Assembly: GCA_014607495.2 (NCBI GenBank)
Contig: CP053153.1
Span: 1,550,001-1,614,000 of the forward strand
Origin: Carposina sasakii
Lineage: Eukaryota; Arthropoda; Insecta; Lepidoptera; Carposinidae
Length of the DNA stretch: 64,000 nucleotides
Direction: 5' to 3'
How positions within the stretch are numbered: position 1 is the first letter of the stretch; every line of letters begins with the position of its first letter. Of this stretch, positions 53,891-64,000 are shown piece after piece. The translations under genes were made by a program, and so were the position numbers. The notes beneath the pieces are model-generated. The model saw nothing but the letters and a program-made list of their open reading frames with translations, made no database searches and was not told the DNA's origin.

Positions 53891-54813
53891 CTTATAGGTC
53901 AAGGCGGAAATATTATCAACTCTTACTTCTTTTATAACTTGAACCCTTTCTTATGGTTGAGTTCAATACTACGCCGACATTCATTATTTTTACTTTAAAA
54001 AGTTCTGTTCAAAGAATTTTTTATCTCGAGTCGTTTATGTTGTGTAGGGTTCGGTAACTTGTTTCGATATTTTACTTATGTCTGCTGGTTTAAGTTGGTG
54101 ATATATTAATTCTGCTTAATTTTTGCATTGCGTTTTAAATACATTGATACTTAGATACATATTGACTGTGTCCCTAAAATGGACTGGCTAAAGCTGTAAA
54201 GGCTTATTGGTTTCAGGCTACGTTTGAGAAAAGTAAATTATACTATAGGTAAAATGATATGAGTAGCGTCAAGAACGACGCCAAGTCTATCACAAAGCGC
54301 TCTAACTGGAACCCGTCGAACTTGTCTTGTCCGTGTGACACTGTCATGTGTCTTCATATTACTGTATGTGTGTCTCCATATTACTGTCTGTGTGCTTTCA
54401 TATAACTGTCCTTGTGTACAACAAGGGAAAATATTTGTGACAATTGCTATCACTTCGTTTCTTAGTCGATATGTAGGTACACAAGGAGATGCGGCAGATG
54501 AATTCTAATAAAACCCAGCATCAATAAAGGGCACCACAAACTGGAGCTATTTCGATTTCTGAATGTTCAATATCGATAATTATCATGCTTTCCGAAGCGA
54601 GATAGCGATACTCAATATCGACATTCGACATAGCCTGCACTAGTTTCTATTATTTTTGGTTTACAGCAGTTAAAGTTTGCACGAGTTTATTCCTCTAATA
54701 CTTTTTGAGTATCGTGGCTATGAGAATTGAGTGTAAAAGTTTTTATTATTTCGATTTTTTACGTTTAATAATTACACTGTATTTAGTTATTAGTTTGTTT
54801 TTAAATTATGTAG
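53891..54813. other. mostly unannotated
   Basis: RE piece near 54470-54530 (TTTCTTAGTCGATATGTAGG, GAGATGCGGCAGATGAATTC). Nothing else. Confidence 0.35.
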
Positions 54814-54990
54814 TTACTAATGGACGCCCGCGACTTCGTCCGCATGGACTGCAAAAAAACAAAATGTCAAAATTATCCGGGACGAAAATATTTTCCTGAT
54901 ATAAAAAGAAGCCTAGGTGTTAATCCAGGTTATCAGCTAACTCCATACCAAATTTTATTAAAATCGCTCTAGCTGTTTTTAAAAACTACT
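54814..54990 (+). repeat. Repeat D variant, 5' half
   Basis: ACTAATGGACGCCCGCGACT, CAAAATTATCCGGGACGAAA, then a subfamily-specific stretch (TTAATCCAGGTTATCAGCTA, AAAATCGCTCTAGCTG). Confidence 0.65.
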
Positions 54991-55914
54991 AAATTATTAG
55001 TTATCGCAAAGATTTGAGAAACAAAGTAATGGTAAAGTTAAAATTAATTATTATACAAAATTTTTAACTAAACAAAACATAAATATACGTTCATCCATAA
55101 CAATTCTAATGCTAATCCTGGGAATGATAGAGGCAGACATTTACATAGTACCTGAACAAATGCGCAGTCGGCTACAATTCCCAGATGTCTCCCTGAAATT
55201 TTGTCTACATTTTGAAGCTAAACTGGAAAATGTCTACTAATATTTGGATATAATTTAACCGTACAATGTTACTATTATTAAAAATGTGAATGTTATTTAT
55301 TTATTCTCATAAAATGTACGTACATCAGTTGTTACATAATATTTTTTTGATCCAATAGTTTGCATATTTTGGACGTACTCGTACAATATTAGGTACCTGA
55401 AATGGTATTGCTTCAATTTATTCCTAAGTATTTTTTAGGTATAAGTATGTTAGGATATTTCTTAATCTGCCGCAAAAACTACCCGTAACTTAACTAAACC
55501 TGGATATTACATTTACACTGACATTAACAAAAATAAATAGGCATTATTCTTTACCCTTGACCAAGGGCTAGTTGTTTAATCAGTAGTTAAACTTGCTATT
55601 AGTTTAATTAAACTATGGTTCATTAAAATTTTAAATCTTGAATTTTCTTGTGAAACCAGTATGAAAATATGGGTAACAGCCAATTAACAAATTAATATAC
55701 ACGGTTTTGGGTTCCTCGACTTTTTAATTAAAGAAACATGCAAAATGTTTTTATATAAAATTAAAATATACATTCGAAATCCGAGATATTATAGACTTCC
55801 AAAGTTAAGCTACAAGATTTTCTCTAATCAGGGGTGTGTTCTATATATTTCATAGAGACTTATATTTAAAAAAAAATTGGTGTGGTTAACTTACTCTTTT
55901 TTGCATTGTTGCAG

Positions 55915-56034
55915 TTTTCAAGTCGCAGACATCGCTGTCGACAGACTCGGGACTGTGCACTGAGCGCGGTTTGCGACGGACACACATCGAGCTGGCCTGC
56001 TCGCCAGGGAAGCGGATTGGCATCAAACTGGCAG
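55915..56034 (+). CDS. Internal coding exon of the unidentified gene (partial)
   Basis: A 120-nt exon between a strong acceptor (TTACTCTTTTTTGCATTGTTGCAG ending at 55914, read here in two parts TTACTCTTTTTTGC + ATTGTTGCAG) and donor GTAAGG at 56035. The first two bases complete a phase-1 codon; 39 open codons follow: FKSQTSLSTDSGLCTERGL, RRTHIELACSPGKRIGIKLA. One G is left over, so the exon is phase 1 in and out, and skipping would keep frame. It is clearly GC-richer than its flanks and has no copy elsewhere in the window. The start is Ser/Thr-rich. The end THIELACSPGKRIGIKLA looks like strand A, the phi-G-phi carboxylate loop (IGI) and strand B of a PDZ domain; that is a suggestion, not an identification. 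The minus-strand ORF here is a shadow. Confidence 0.6.
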
Positions 56035-56381
56035 GTAAGGGGACCAACACCTTGTTGCCGTATCACTAAACGTTCACTCAAACATCGGATATACTCAACT
56101 ATTGAAAAACAACTCTTATGGAAAATTTTGAGAACATGGTATATATATGCAGTTCTATAAAAGATCTTGATTTGCTAACAATATTGTGTTAAGACACACA
56201 TAATCCATCACTTGATCTTGTGAGATGTAGATTACAATTTATACTTTGGTAAGTACAATAGGTAGAGAACTACTGAAGCCTTCAGCAAGTTGGGTTATTT
56301 ATTATTATTGTTAGAAATAATTAAAAATATATTAAATGATCAGTTACTTTGTAGAATCGATCAAGAAAAATATTTGTTGCA
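56035..56381 (+). other. start of the next intron; nothing recognised
   Basis: Begins GTAAGGGGACC. AT-rich, no features. Confidence 0.4.
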
Positions 56382-56492
56382 AGGGCCGATTTATCCATTG
56401 GTCAGGTAGTCAGATAGCTAAAGTTTTTTCTAAAACTTAACAAAACAGCCTCAACTTTATCCTCTCGTTTGATCGTTGGAAAAATCGGCCCT
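56382..56492. mobile_element. MITE family M5, diverged copy
   Basis: AGGGCCGATTTATCCATTGG ... GGAAAAATCGGCCCT with internal AGTCAGATAGCTAAAG. Arms are shorter and more mutated than at 24909-25049. Confidence 0.55.
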
Positions 56493-57039
56493 AGGATAAT
56501 GGATGAGAATTTATTAACAAGGAACGAAGACAGTTCGCATTTTTTAAAATGCTAATTAAGATAATATATTTTTGTCATTTTCACCAGAAACTTATGAAGT
56601 CATGACATCAGCCTGTATTTAATAGCATTACATTTAACTCGACAGTCCCTTTGATCGTAATACGTAAGGGAGATACACAAACGGCTACAGTAATGAAAGT
56701 GTCAAGCAAAGATGAAAAATGACTCGGATGGTTTTGAAATGGAAACAAATAGGTTCTAGACGAAGGATCGACGGTGAAGAATTTCATTTTATTACAGAAA
56801 TTTTTATATTATTAGCCGAGCATTTTTCGCCGGTGCTAGAAGGGTGAAATTTTATCTTTTTTTCCATATTTTTTGCTCTATTTTTGGGCAATATTTCAAG
56901 TTGTCAATACCAATTTTGTTCAGCAGGCTTCCACATGGGAACATATACAATGACTATACTCAATTCCAGATAAAAAAAAGAAAATATTATATTTCTATAG
57001 AGATTAACACGCACGTGACCCTATCTTTTTAATAGCCTA
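56493..57039. other. no feature recognised
   Basis: AT-rich. Confidence 0.4.
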
Positions 57040-57330
57040 AGGGTCGGTACATATCTGAGGGAAGATGCGTCGAGTGTACCTTCAGATACAGGCAAACGCA
57101 CTAACGAGTCCCGAGCACACCAGATGCATAAGCGTAGATGTGAGCGTACACGTGGACGTACCGCTGAATTTGTAATGTATGGAATTGTATAAGACAGGCC
57201 ACACCGCTTGACGTCTACGCTTACGTCTACGCATACGAGTACGCATCCGGTCTGCCCGAGCCTATAAGGATCCATACATTACAACTCAGAGTGTACCCAT
57301 ACGCACCCGGTGTGCTTGGAGCTTAAGTAT
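57040..57330. mobile_element. Unclassified foldback element
   Basis: GAGCACACCAGATGCATAAG ... AATTTGTAATGTATGGA is repeated inverted as TCCATACATTACAACTC ... ACGCACCCGGTGTGCTT. Arms of about 70 bp are imperfect, and the loop is rich in TACGTC/TACGC words. GC content is well above the surroundings. The flanking junctions are unclear. Confidence 0.5.
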
Positions 57331-57366
57331 GATAGGTTGAATATTTTGACATATATGTAAGTGTTT

Positions 57367-57478
57367 GACCCGGTGGCTTAGTGGTTATAGCGGCTGGCAC
57401 GGTTTGCGGTGGTCGTGGGTTCGATTCCCGCTCGGGTGAAGAATTTTTTCAATTTTCTTTATTAATAATTTTATAATG
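57367..57478 (+). repeat. SINE-T2 copy
   Basis: Plus strand: ACCCGGTGGCTTAGTGGTTA, TAGCGGCTGGCACGG, GGTCGTGGGTTCGATTCCCG, then GAAGAATTTTTTCAATTTTC and TTTATTAATAATTTTATAAT. Complete head and tail but without the 5' extension of the other copies. Confidence 0.75.
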
Positions 57479-57494
57479 TAAGTTTTTGTTTGTT

Positions 57495-57746
57495 CTGGGG
57501 GCCAATTTCCTAAAAGTCTCGAGCTGGAACGAAGCCGAAACGGAACTATTCTAGAAGCTCGGTACGAGGCAATAATTACTTCACGGTAACGTAATTAGAC
57601 ACATTTCAGCACGAGACAGATACGTGCTAAAATATACCTTATTACTTAAGCGGTAAGTATATAGTTACATTGCTTCGCACCGCGTTTCGTTAACGGTTCG
57701 TTAGTGGTTGCGTTTCGGCTCAAAAATTTGCAAAATTGCCCCCCTG
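57495..57746 (+). mobile_element. MITE family M7, uninterrupted copy
   Basis: CTGGGGGCCAATTTCC and GCAAAATTGCCCCCCTGG as inverted ends, 252 bp. Contains CATTTCAGCACGAGACAGAT and GCGTTTCGTTAACGGTTCG. The reference copy for the nested element at 18282-19302. Confidence 0.75.
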
Positions 57747-58654
57747 GTATTTCGCGATGACTTTTCTGTCAGTACCAACTCTAAAACGTGTCCCCCTGCT
57801 GGGAAAAGGCCTCCCTGATGTACACTTGTCTTGATCCTACATCTTATGGCTTTTATTTACTCTCCATTCCTTATATTGGTTTTGTTAATTGCTTCCTAAA
57901 GAGATTTAAATTAACAAGTTTATCCTTTTTATCGACCGTTTTACTAGCCCCTGACACGCTGTAAATAACACCGCTTTAAAATCACCGACCGGGCGACCCT
58001 TAGACTACAATATATGGAGGTTCTACCAAAGGTTACTGGACGAGCAAAAAGATTAAGGTAATTGCCCTTACCTAATGCTGAAATGAAACGAAGGTATAAC
58101 GACGGCCTGTGAACCACAAAAGTCTAGAACAACTTAGGTCTACTTAATACCCTTGTAAAACTATTGTTCGGATCGACTTTGAGGTAGGTAGTTTAATATT
58201 CTGTCTGGGTGGCCAATAACTAGGTTTTAGTTTGATATTTTTGAAGGGGCACTTACGTGGTCCGTTTACATAAAAAAAAAACATTTATCTTCATATCTAA
58301 GTCGATGTTTTTCGCAAGCTAAATTTATATAGAAAGCAAGATAGTTGTAGTACATAATACATACATACAAGTACATAAATATATCTACCCCCACGTACAC
58401 TATCGATGAATGTGACACAACCTTAGTATGAGAGTGTACCTACCCATATATAGTACAAGATGACGCATATAGCTTGTACTAGAATTTCGATATTACATTG
58501 TAAATTTAAACAGTCTTTATATAAAATAATAGTTTATTTAATAATAATTACTATGGGGCCATAACCATATTCAATTTCAAATTGGTGATGCAGAATCACT
58601 ACGCCGATAGTTGGTAGAGATCGCCCGCCCTTCCTGGGTAGGTATATACTCTAT
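57747..58654. other. no feature recognised
   Basis: AT-rich. Confidence 0.4.
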
Positions 58655-58755
58655 ATATTTATATATTGTTACTTTATGCCCATGAGACAATACTTTAGGG
58701 ACTTTACTGTGGGACTCGTGTTACTGTTGGGTTAGTGTGTTGTGAAGTGTATGAA
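58655..58755 (+). repeat. SINE-T1 3' half
   Basis: ATATATTGTTACTTTATGCC, CATGAGACAATACTTTAGGG, ACTTTACTGTGGGACTCG, TTAGTGTGTTGTGAAGTGT. Head absent. Confidence 0.65.
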
Positions 58756-58784
58756 CATATATTTACTTAAATTTATATACATCA

Positions 58785-58911
58785 ACATCTCCGTCCGTGA
58801 ATGTCATAAGAGTCGACTAAAAACTCGGAACTCGGGCATTCTCTCAGACAATAATGCGATCTCCTACGTGATTCTGCAGTTTTGGCTACATTATTTTCGG
58901 GACCACAACCG
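58785..58911 (+). repeat. RE repeat copy
   Basis: ATCTCCGTCCGTGAATGTCA, TAAGAGTCGACTAAAAACTC, ATCTCCTACGTGATTCTGCA, TTTTCGGGACCACAACCG; cut by M3 at 58912. Confidence 0.6.
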
Positions 58912-59294
58912 TACAGGGTGATTTATGGTCATTAACGTTCCCGAAAACTACGGAATGTCCTCATCATTACGATCATTTTTCTCCATGGAAGCATACCTGG
59001 GAAGTGTCTGGTTTCCAAAATATTGGGGTCCAAAGTTGAGTAAATGGACTGCGTTTTTCTGCATAAATACACATAGACGCGCGTAGCAAGATTTTTTTAC
59101 GCGAAACAATTAATATCTGTCTATAAAAAAACTAACATAAACACTAGACACTATAAATTTCGCCCGATCAAGTAATAAAAAAAAAAAATCAAAAACATTT
59201 AATTTTTCTCCCAGCATTTTTTGGCATAAACTTACTTTATTTGATGTAAAGTACGTACTCTTCGTTAAGGGTGGCCACGAAAAAACACCCTGTA
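58912..59294 (+). mobile_element. MITE family M3, full copy
   Basis: TACAGGGTGATTTATGGTCA ... GTGGCCACGAAAAAACACCC, TGTA. 383 bp, close to 44337-44723 but with scattered differences. Confidence 0.8.
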
Positions 59295-59654
59295 TATGTA
59301 TGTATATTTAAGCACTTCAAATGACCTCGCTCTCACCTTACGTGAACTTACTCGTATCTATAAGTTAGTCAGGTAAATGATACAAAAGAGTTTCGCAAGA
59401 GTATATATCTGATATAAAGTTTACACCCTTTCCCTCGGGGAACACTCGTAATGGGTCAAATAAATGATTAGTTATGTCTTGCACGAAGAAAACTTTTATT
59501 GCTATTTTGATTATACTATTGCAGACATATTATAAGTTATAATGAATGAATGAATGAAAGCTTTATTTGAGACGGAAACATAACAAATAATAAAATAAAA
59601 TATTTACATTAGAGGAAATATTCTGTCACAAACTCATAAATATTATTAAGATCA
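59295..59654. other. mostly unannotated
   Basis: AATGAATGAATGAATGAAAG, CTTTATTTGAGACGG near 59540-59565 looks like a minus-strand retroposon tail. Nothing else. Confidence 0.35.
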
Positions 59655-59733
59655 TGAAAAAACTTCTCACCCGAGTGAGATTTGAACTCACGACCTCACG
59701 CAAACCGTGCTTTTGCTTTATCGGGTCGGGTAA
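59655..59733 (-). repeat. SINE-T2, decayed head
   Basis: CTTCTCACCCGAGTGAGATT, TGAACTCACGACCTCACGCA, AACCGTGCTTTTGC on the minus strand; the 5' part of the head is damaged. A repeat D relic (CTGTAGTCCACGCC, GCAGTCGTCAATAG) follows at 59793-59830. Confidence 0.6.
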
Positions 59734-60031
59734 TATAGTTTACAATTTGTTCATTTAAGAAATAGAAAAATCCGATATTTAGCTATTTTTCTGTAGTCCA
59801 CGCCGACTGTCTTGCGCAGTCGTCAATAGTTTATATAGGTAGGTATACCAGAAGTTAATTATTTTTTCTTGCTATTCCTAAAATATTTCAGTTTTTTCAA
59901 CACAAGACTATTAAAAACTTCTTAAAATCAACTAAATTAACTAAAGCTTCAGAAAATCCAAATTAGACAAACAATTTTCAAGTCCCTAAACACTTTATTA
60001 ATTTATTAATTATCATAGACATAATATTTAT

Positions 60032-60297
60032 CCGCGTGGTGCCGGCAGAGTAGAGATTGTATCACTCCATGCCTGCCCATTGGTATCATACGAGGCGATT
60101 AAGGGTTTCCAGGAGGCGGGCAGCAGCGCCTCCCGTGCTGACAACATAGTTCGAAAATCAGGTCACACTCAATCTGCGGGCACCAACCCGCCTGCCCAGC
60201 ATGGTGACTATGGGCAAACCCCCCTGTGGCAGTAGCCTTGTTGCGTGCCCTGGGGGAGGCCTACGTCCAGCAGTGGACTGCAATAGGCTGAAGACGA
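60032..60297 (+). mobile_element. R-SINE, full-length
   Basis: CCGCGTGGTGCCGGCAGAGT ... AGGGTTTCCAGGAGGCGG ... CACCAACCCGCCTGCCCAGC ... CTACGTCCAGCAGTGGACTG, CAATAGGCTGAAGACGAC. 266 bp, no ORF of its own. Confidence 0.8.
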
Positions 60298-61554
60298 CAA
60301 GGGAGTACAAACGTCTTAAAATCCTGCTTCTATATTATTTTTATATTTTTTATAACTTAGAGAACTTTTTATTAAGGTCCTTGTTTATCTTCGCGTTATT
60401 CTCTGAACCGTGTAGTAAGCATAAATCGTTTTAGGACATAAATCGTGAGACCGCGGAATTCTTTCATCGCCATTTTGAAATTAAAAGCATTATTTGGCGG
60501 GAAAATCCGGTAAAACGGTATACAGACCGCAAATTTTTAAGATATACCCGCTGGTTACTTACAATGTTTTAAATCCAAAAACGATACCAAACGGAATACT
60601 GTACATATTGGATATAAATTTTTTATTACGTTGTTAATTTAACGATATTGCTCGGAAGGTCATTATAAGATCCACGAAGTTGCTTTTTTACTGGATATGC
60701 TTATGAAAAAAAAAAACAAACTGTTCGCGGCTTATATTTTTTGGGATTTGAAACCCTGCCTAGTGGTGTTAAAAATATTTATATTTGACTTGAATTTTTA
60801 AGTGTACTTTGGTGTATTTGCATTGATAACTCCGTTCGTTAATTATATTGCAAACAAGAGTGTTAATTTCACAGTATTTTTTTTTGAATCACCATTGGTA
60901 TAATCACAATGCCAGTTTGCAGTGACTTTTATTATTAATTTTCTCAAAATTATGTTTTTTATTATTTTATATGAATATAATAATGGGTAGGTTTGATATG
61001 AAATAAAAATTTCTTACTTTGGCTGTAACATATAAATGATGTCTTAAAAAAAAAAACTTTATTCGGTCTAATACAAATAAAAATGTGAAGTTGTTTTAAC
61101 AGAATTTGTAAACTGCCTCATATTTAAGAGCATAAAACAGACGCCAATGAATATAAAAGAGTAATAAGCACCGCCTACAATTCTCATTTTCTGGTTTACA
61201 CGACACCGAAATTTCTTCCATCGGGGTTAATCTAAAGCAAATTTACATATTTATTGGATACCGGGGGACAGATGGTGTCTAATCGATATTTCACTTTTGA
61301 TGTTGGAAGACTTAAATGTTTGGCGAAGTGGAGTTAATTTGAAAACTAGTTAACATGTGCCTACTGATGAGTCAGCTAAGGATAATTTAAGTACAACTTT
61401 GCTAAAGTATTTGGTTTGATTTGGGACGTCCTAATAGATGTTGGCCTTCATTAGGTAGCATAGCAATCCAAGTGGTTTAACATACCTACATACATTCCCG
61501 AAGTGTTGTATACTATAGAACTTTGGGATCATAAAAGTGAATCCACCTGAAGTA
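60298..61554. other. no feature recognised
   Basis: AT-rich with several A/T runs; nothing supported. Confidence 0.4.
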
Positions 61555-61880
61555 TAGCGAGAACAGATATGACTGCTGAAGTAGGAATCTCTATGCCTAT
61601 ATATATCACGCCTTTATCCCTTACGGGGTAGGCAGTCTATTGCAGTCCAAGGGCACGATAGAACCACAATGGTGCCACTACTGACCAATTTTGAGGGTAT
61701 AGTTGAGATGTACAAGTTCGGTTAGTAGTGACCAGGTAGTCACCATCGCCTACAAAACACCAAAACCCTCTTGTACCTCTACTGACTTGTACAGTATGCC
61801 CGGGAAGGGAAGCAGCTGTAGTATTATACATTTTTTCTTTACTCCCAGAGCAGCATAGAAGAAGGAATCTCTATGCCGAT
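61555..61880. repeat. Unnamed repeat with GGAATCTCTATGCC at both ends
   Basis: GGAATCTCTATGCCTATATA (61584) and GGAATCTCTATGCCGATG (61864) bracket about 270 bp that includes CTTTATCCCTTACGGGGTAG, GCAGTCTATTGCAGTCC. The latter resembles a lepidopteran repeat with CCCTTACGGGGTAGGCAGAG (recalled). Inner words TGACCAATTTTGAG, TAGTAGTGACCAGGTAG recur imperfectly. Confidence 0.4.
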
Positions 61881-62756
61881 GTCAATTAAAAATATATCAA
61901 AGAAAAAATTTTTATACATCCTACCAAAATAGCAGCATTTTAAGCCTAAAATTACCTACTTTAAATTCCATTCGTATTAATTGGTTGTATAATATACAAT
62001 GTTGTATAATATAATATACAATAATATACGTTTATAAAATGTTTGTGAATTTATGAGTATTTGGCGTTAATTTTCAAAACTTCATTATGGGGGCAACCTA
62101 CAAAAATAGCATGAGATTACTGATTTTTCTTGTGTTTAATGTTTACCTAAAACAGCAACTTTCTACAGGTATGCAGAACCAAAAATAAATAAAATCGCTC
62201 CACCCTATTGTATATGGTTGCTTTCAAAAGCGAAACAAAATAAAACATACACCAAATGCTGATTATACGACAAAATTGAAAGAGCATTCGCAGTCCACCG
62301 GATACTGAATTAACAAATTACAAGTTCAAATTGCTCGTAGGTATCAAATTTACCGAAGTAATTTTGGTGGAATTCATTGCTCTGCGAGCGCGGAGCGGCC
62401 AGATAAGGGATGCTATGAGATTTGTTTGATTTATTACACCAAATCCAAGTTTGATTTCAGTTTAATTTTCTTTCGATGTTATTACAGGTTTGGGAATGCT
62501 TTTGTAATATGAGGAGTTAAGGACAGTTTGGGGTAATTGTATGTATGTGTCTGTATTTTTGGAGTTTAATATTAGGTATATATATATATAGGTAGGTACA
62601 TATAACTGTGTTCCCGAAATTGATTAGTCATCAGTGTAGTGTAGGTACTTAGATATATATATTATTATCTATGCTATGTGGGTAGGTGTTGATGTTTGTT
62701 CAGAGTTTCGTGCTCCTATAATAAATGTTAACATTATGTACCTGTAGGTACATCAT
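61881..62756. other. mostly unannotated
   Basis: A (TA)n run at 62577-62592. Nothing else recognised. Confidence 0.4.
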
Positions 62757-62925
62757 CTGCATCTCCGCGAATATCGTAAGAGTCGACTAAGGAACTCGGT
62801 CGTTATCTCAGGCGATAAGCAAGTAATTAGTCACTAATATTTTATATCTGACTCCGCTAAACATGGATCTGGGATCTCCGTAATGTTTCTGCCGTTTTGA
62901 TTACCCATTTCGGGTATACAACCGT
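62757..62925 (+). repeat. RE repeat copy
   Basis: CTGCATCTCCGCGAATATCG, TAAGAGTCGACTAAGGAACT, CTCAGGCGATAAGCAAG, GGGATCTCCGTAATG, CCCATTTCGGGTATACAACC in consensus order. Confidence 0.65.
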
Positions 62926-63364
62926 GTATGTATTATGACAAAAAATAATTATTTTACATCTGAAATAAAAAAAATAAAAAAATTAGGTGGCTATTTATTT
63001 TGGTGGTGAGCACCTTGTTGGTTTTCCTCGCTGTTGATATATAGAAAAAATATTTCATTTAAAACATAATTTAAACTCATTAAACACTGGCTGTGAACAA
63101 AAGAAAAAAGAAGGTAGTAAAAGGTTAGGCGCAAAATGAAACACAATGAAACACATCATTCCAACCTCAAGCTCAAAAAAATTGTACAGCGCCCGTTAAA
63201 TTTTACTTCCGCGTCTAAATTTCGTCGGCTACACTCTGAGTTTTTAGTGTTCAGCAGTAAAATTAGGAGGAGCATAGTTTTTAATTTTTGTGTTTTTATT
63301 TTCTCTTGATTACTAAAAAATAATTAAAATTTTATAATATTAAATACATACGTACATAAATACA
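62926..63364. other. no feature recognised
   Basis: AT-rich. Confidence 0.4.
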
Positions 63365-63495
63365 TCAGTGACAATTCAGTGCTTGCTTATCGCCTGAGAA
63401 AAATGTCTGAGCTCCTTCGAGTCGACTCTTACGATGAGATGAATGGAAAGAGATGCAGCTTATGCATTCTAGTAAAGCCCCGGGTCAGCACAGGA
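63365..63495 (-). repeat. RE repeat copy
   Basis: TCAGTGACAATTCAGTGCTT, GCTTATCGCCTGAGAAAAAT, CGAGTCGACTCTTACGATG, GCATTCTAGTAAAGCCCCGG on the minus strand. Confidence 0.65.
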
Positions 63496-63662
63496 CTATT
63501 ATACCATGCAACCTAAAATACTCTTTCACTATTTAAATTTCAACCATCGAAACCAATGTTATAGTTCTTTCATACCATATGGTATGAAATTCAATTCATT
63601 GCATTACCTACTTAAACAATATTTAATTGACATTCTATGGATATCGAGTAATATCATATTGA

Positions 63663-64000
63663 TACAGGGTGATTTTTGGTCGTCAACGTTCCCGAAAACT
63701 ACGGAATCTCCTCATCATCACGATCATTTTTCTCCATGGAAGCATACCTGGGAAGTGTCTGGTTTCCAAAATATTAGGGTCCAAAGTTGAGTAAATAGAC
63801 CGCGTTTTTCTGCATAAATGCACATAGACGCGCGTAGCAGGATTTTTTCACGAAAAATAATTAATATCTGTCTATAAAAAAAACTAACATAAACACTAGA
63901 CACTATAAATTTCGCACGACCAAGGAATTTAAATTAAAAAAAAAAAAAAAAAAAACCCAGCATTTTTTTTGGCATAAACTTACTTTATTTCATGTATAGA
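63663..64000 (+). mobile_element. MITE family M3, cut by the window end
   Basis: TACAGGGTGATTTTTGGTCG onwards, nearly identical to 44337-44723 for its first ~230 bp; an A-run near 63935-63955 replaces part of the middle. The right end lies outside the window. Confidence 0.75.

Larger units (their letters stand above)
30558..55914 (+). other. Candidate intron (~25.4 kb)
   Basis: Bounded by GTAAGTAT at 30558 and TTTTTTGCATTGTTGCAG at 55914. The flanking exons are in matching phase. The interval is filled with the transposable elements listed here, an internal promoter candidate at 48721, and unique AT-rich DNA. Unseen small exons in between cannot be excluded. Confidence 0.45.

Overview
The window looks like a piece of a lepidopteran (moth or butterfly) nuclear chromosome. 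It is AT-rich and has no long intact ORF. It is crowded with dispersed repeats typical of Lepidoptera: a repeat beginning ACTAGTGGACGCCCGCGACT, RTE-type LINE 3' ends closing in GGCTGATGATGATGAT, tRNA-headed SINEs, and many short TA-flanked MITEs. Nothing prokaryotic is present (no operons, CRISPR or genuine tRNA/rRNA genes).

Host gene. Two short stretches look like real plus-strand coding exons. At 30376-30557 an exon follows a strong splice acceptor and carries a 5' UTR, a four-codon uORF whose stop overlaps the main start, and the first 35 codons of a protein beginning MKLWKSLKIS. It ends at a GTAAGT donor in phase 1. At 55915-56034 a 120-nt exon of exactly matching phase continues the frame for 39 residues and ends RIGIKLA at a GTAAGG donor. 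If they belong together, 30558-55914 is one ~25 kb intron and nearly all the window is non-coding gene territory. A TATA + initiator promoter with a spliceable first exon (about 48721-49005) inside that intron could drive a shorter isoform: its second ATG is in frame with the 55915 exon.

Mobile-element layout. 1-5 kb: MITE, SINE fragments and a dead LINE with a restriction-like endonuclease C-terminus. 5.1-5.5 kb: a 10-bp-TSD element carrying a good match to a type I hammerhead ribozyme; relatives lie at 32.1-33.0 kb (15-bp TSD) and 48.4-48.6 kb. 6-21 kb: RTE LINE ends, foldback MITEs, and a nested stack at 18.3-19.3 kb. 22.8-26.9 kb: tRNA-like SINEs, a diverged duplication with CCAAT boxes, an RTE insertion. 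29.8-36 kb: first coding exon, MITEs, a GC-rich island. 37-41 kb: RTE-type elements and a 920-bp TTAA-flanked DNA transposon with possible remnant exons. 42-54 kb: SINEs, MITEs, the second endonuclease-LINE copy, the internal promoter. 54.8-64 kb: second coding exon, then SINEs and MITEs; a MITE is cut by the window end.

The elements interact. Four MITE families share TACAGGG ends and TA targets. A short non-autonomous element shares its 3' tail with the RTE LINEs. Two copies of one MITE landed at the same point of an abundant ~250-bp repeat. The hammerhead elements are inverted-repeat units with retrotransposon-like TSDs. All family names below are working labels, except where a known clade is named.
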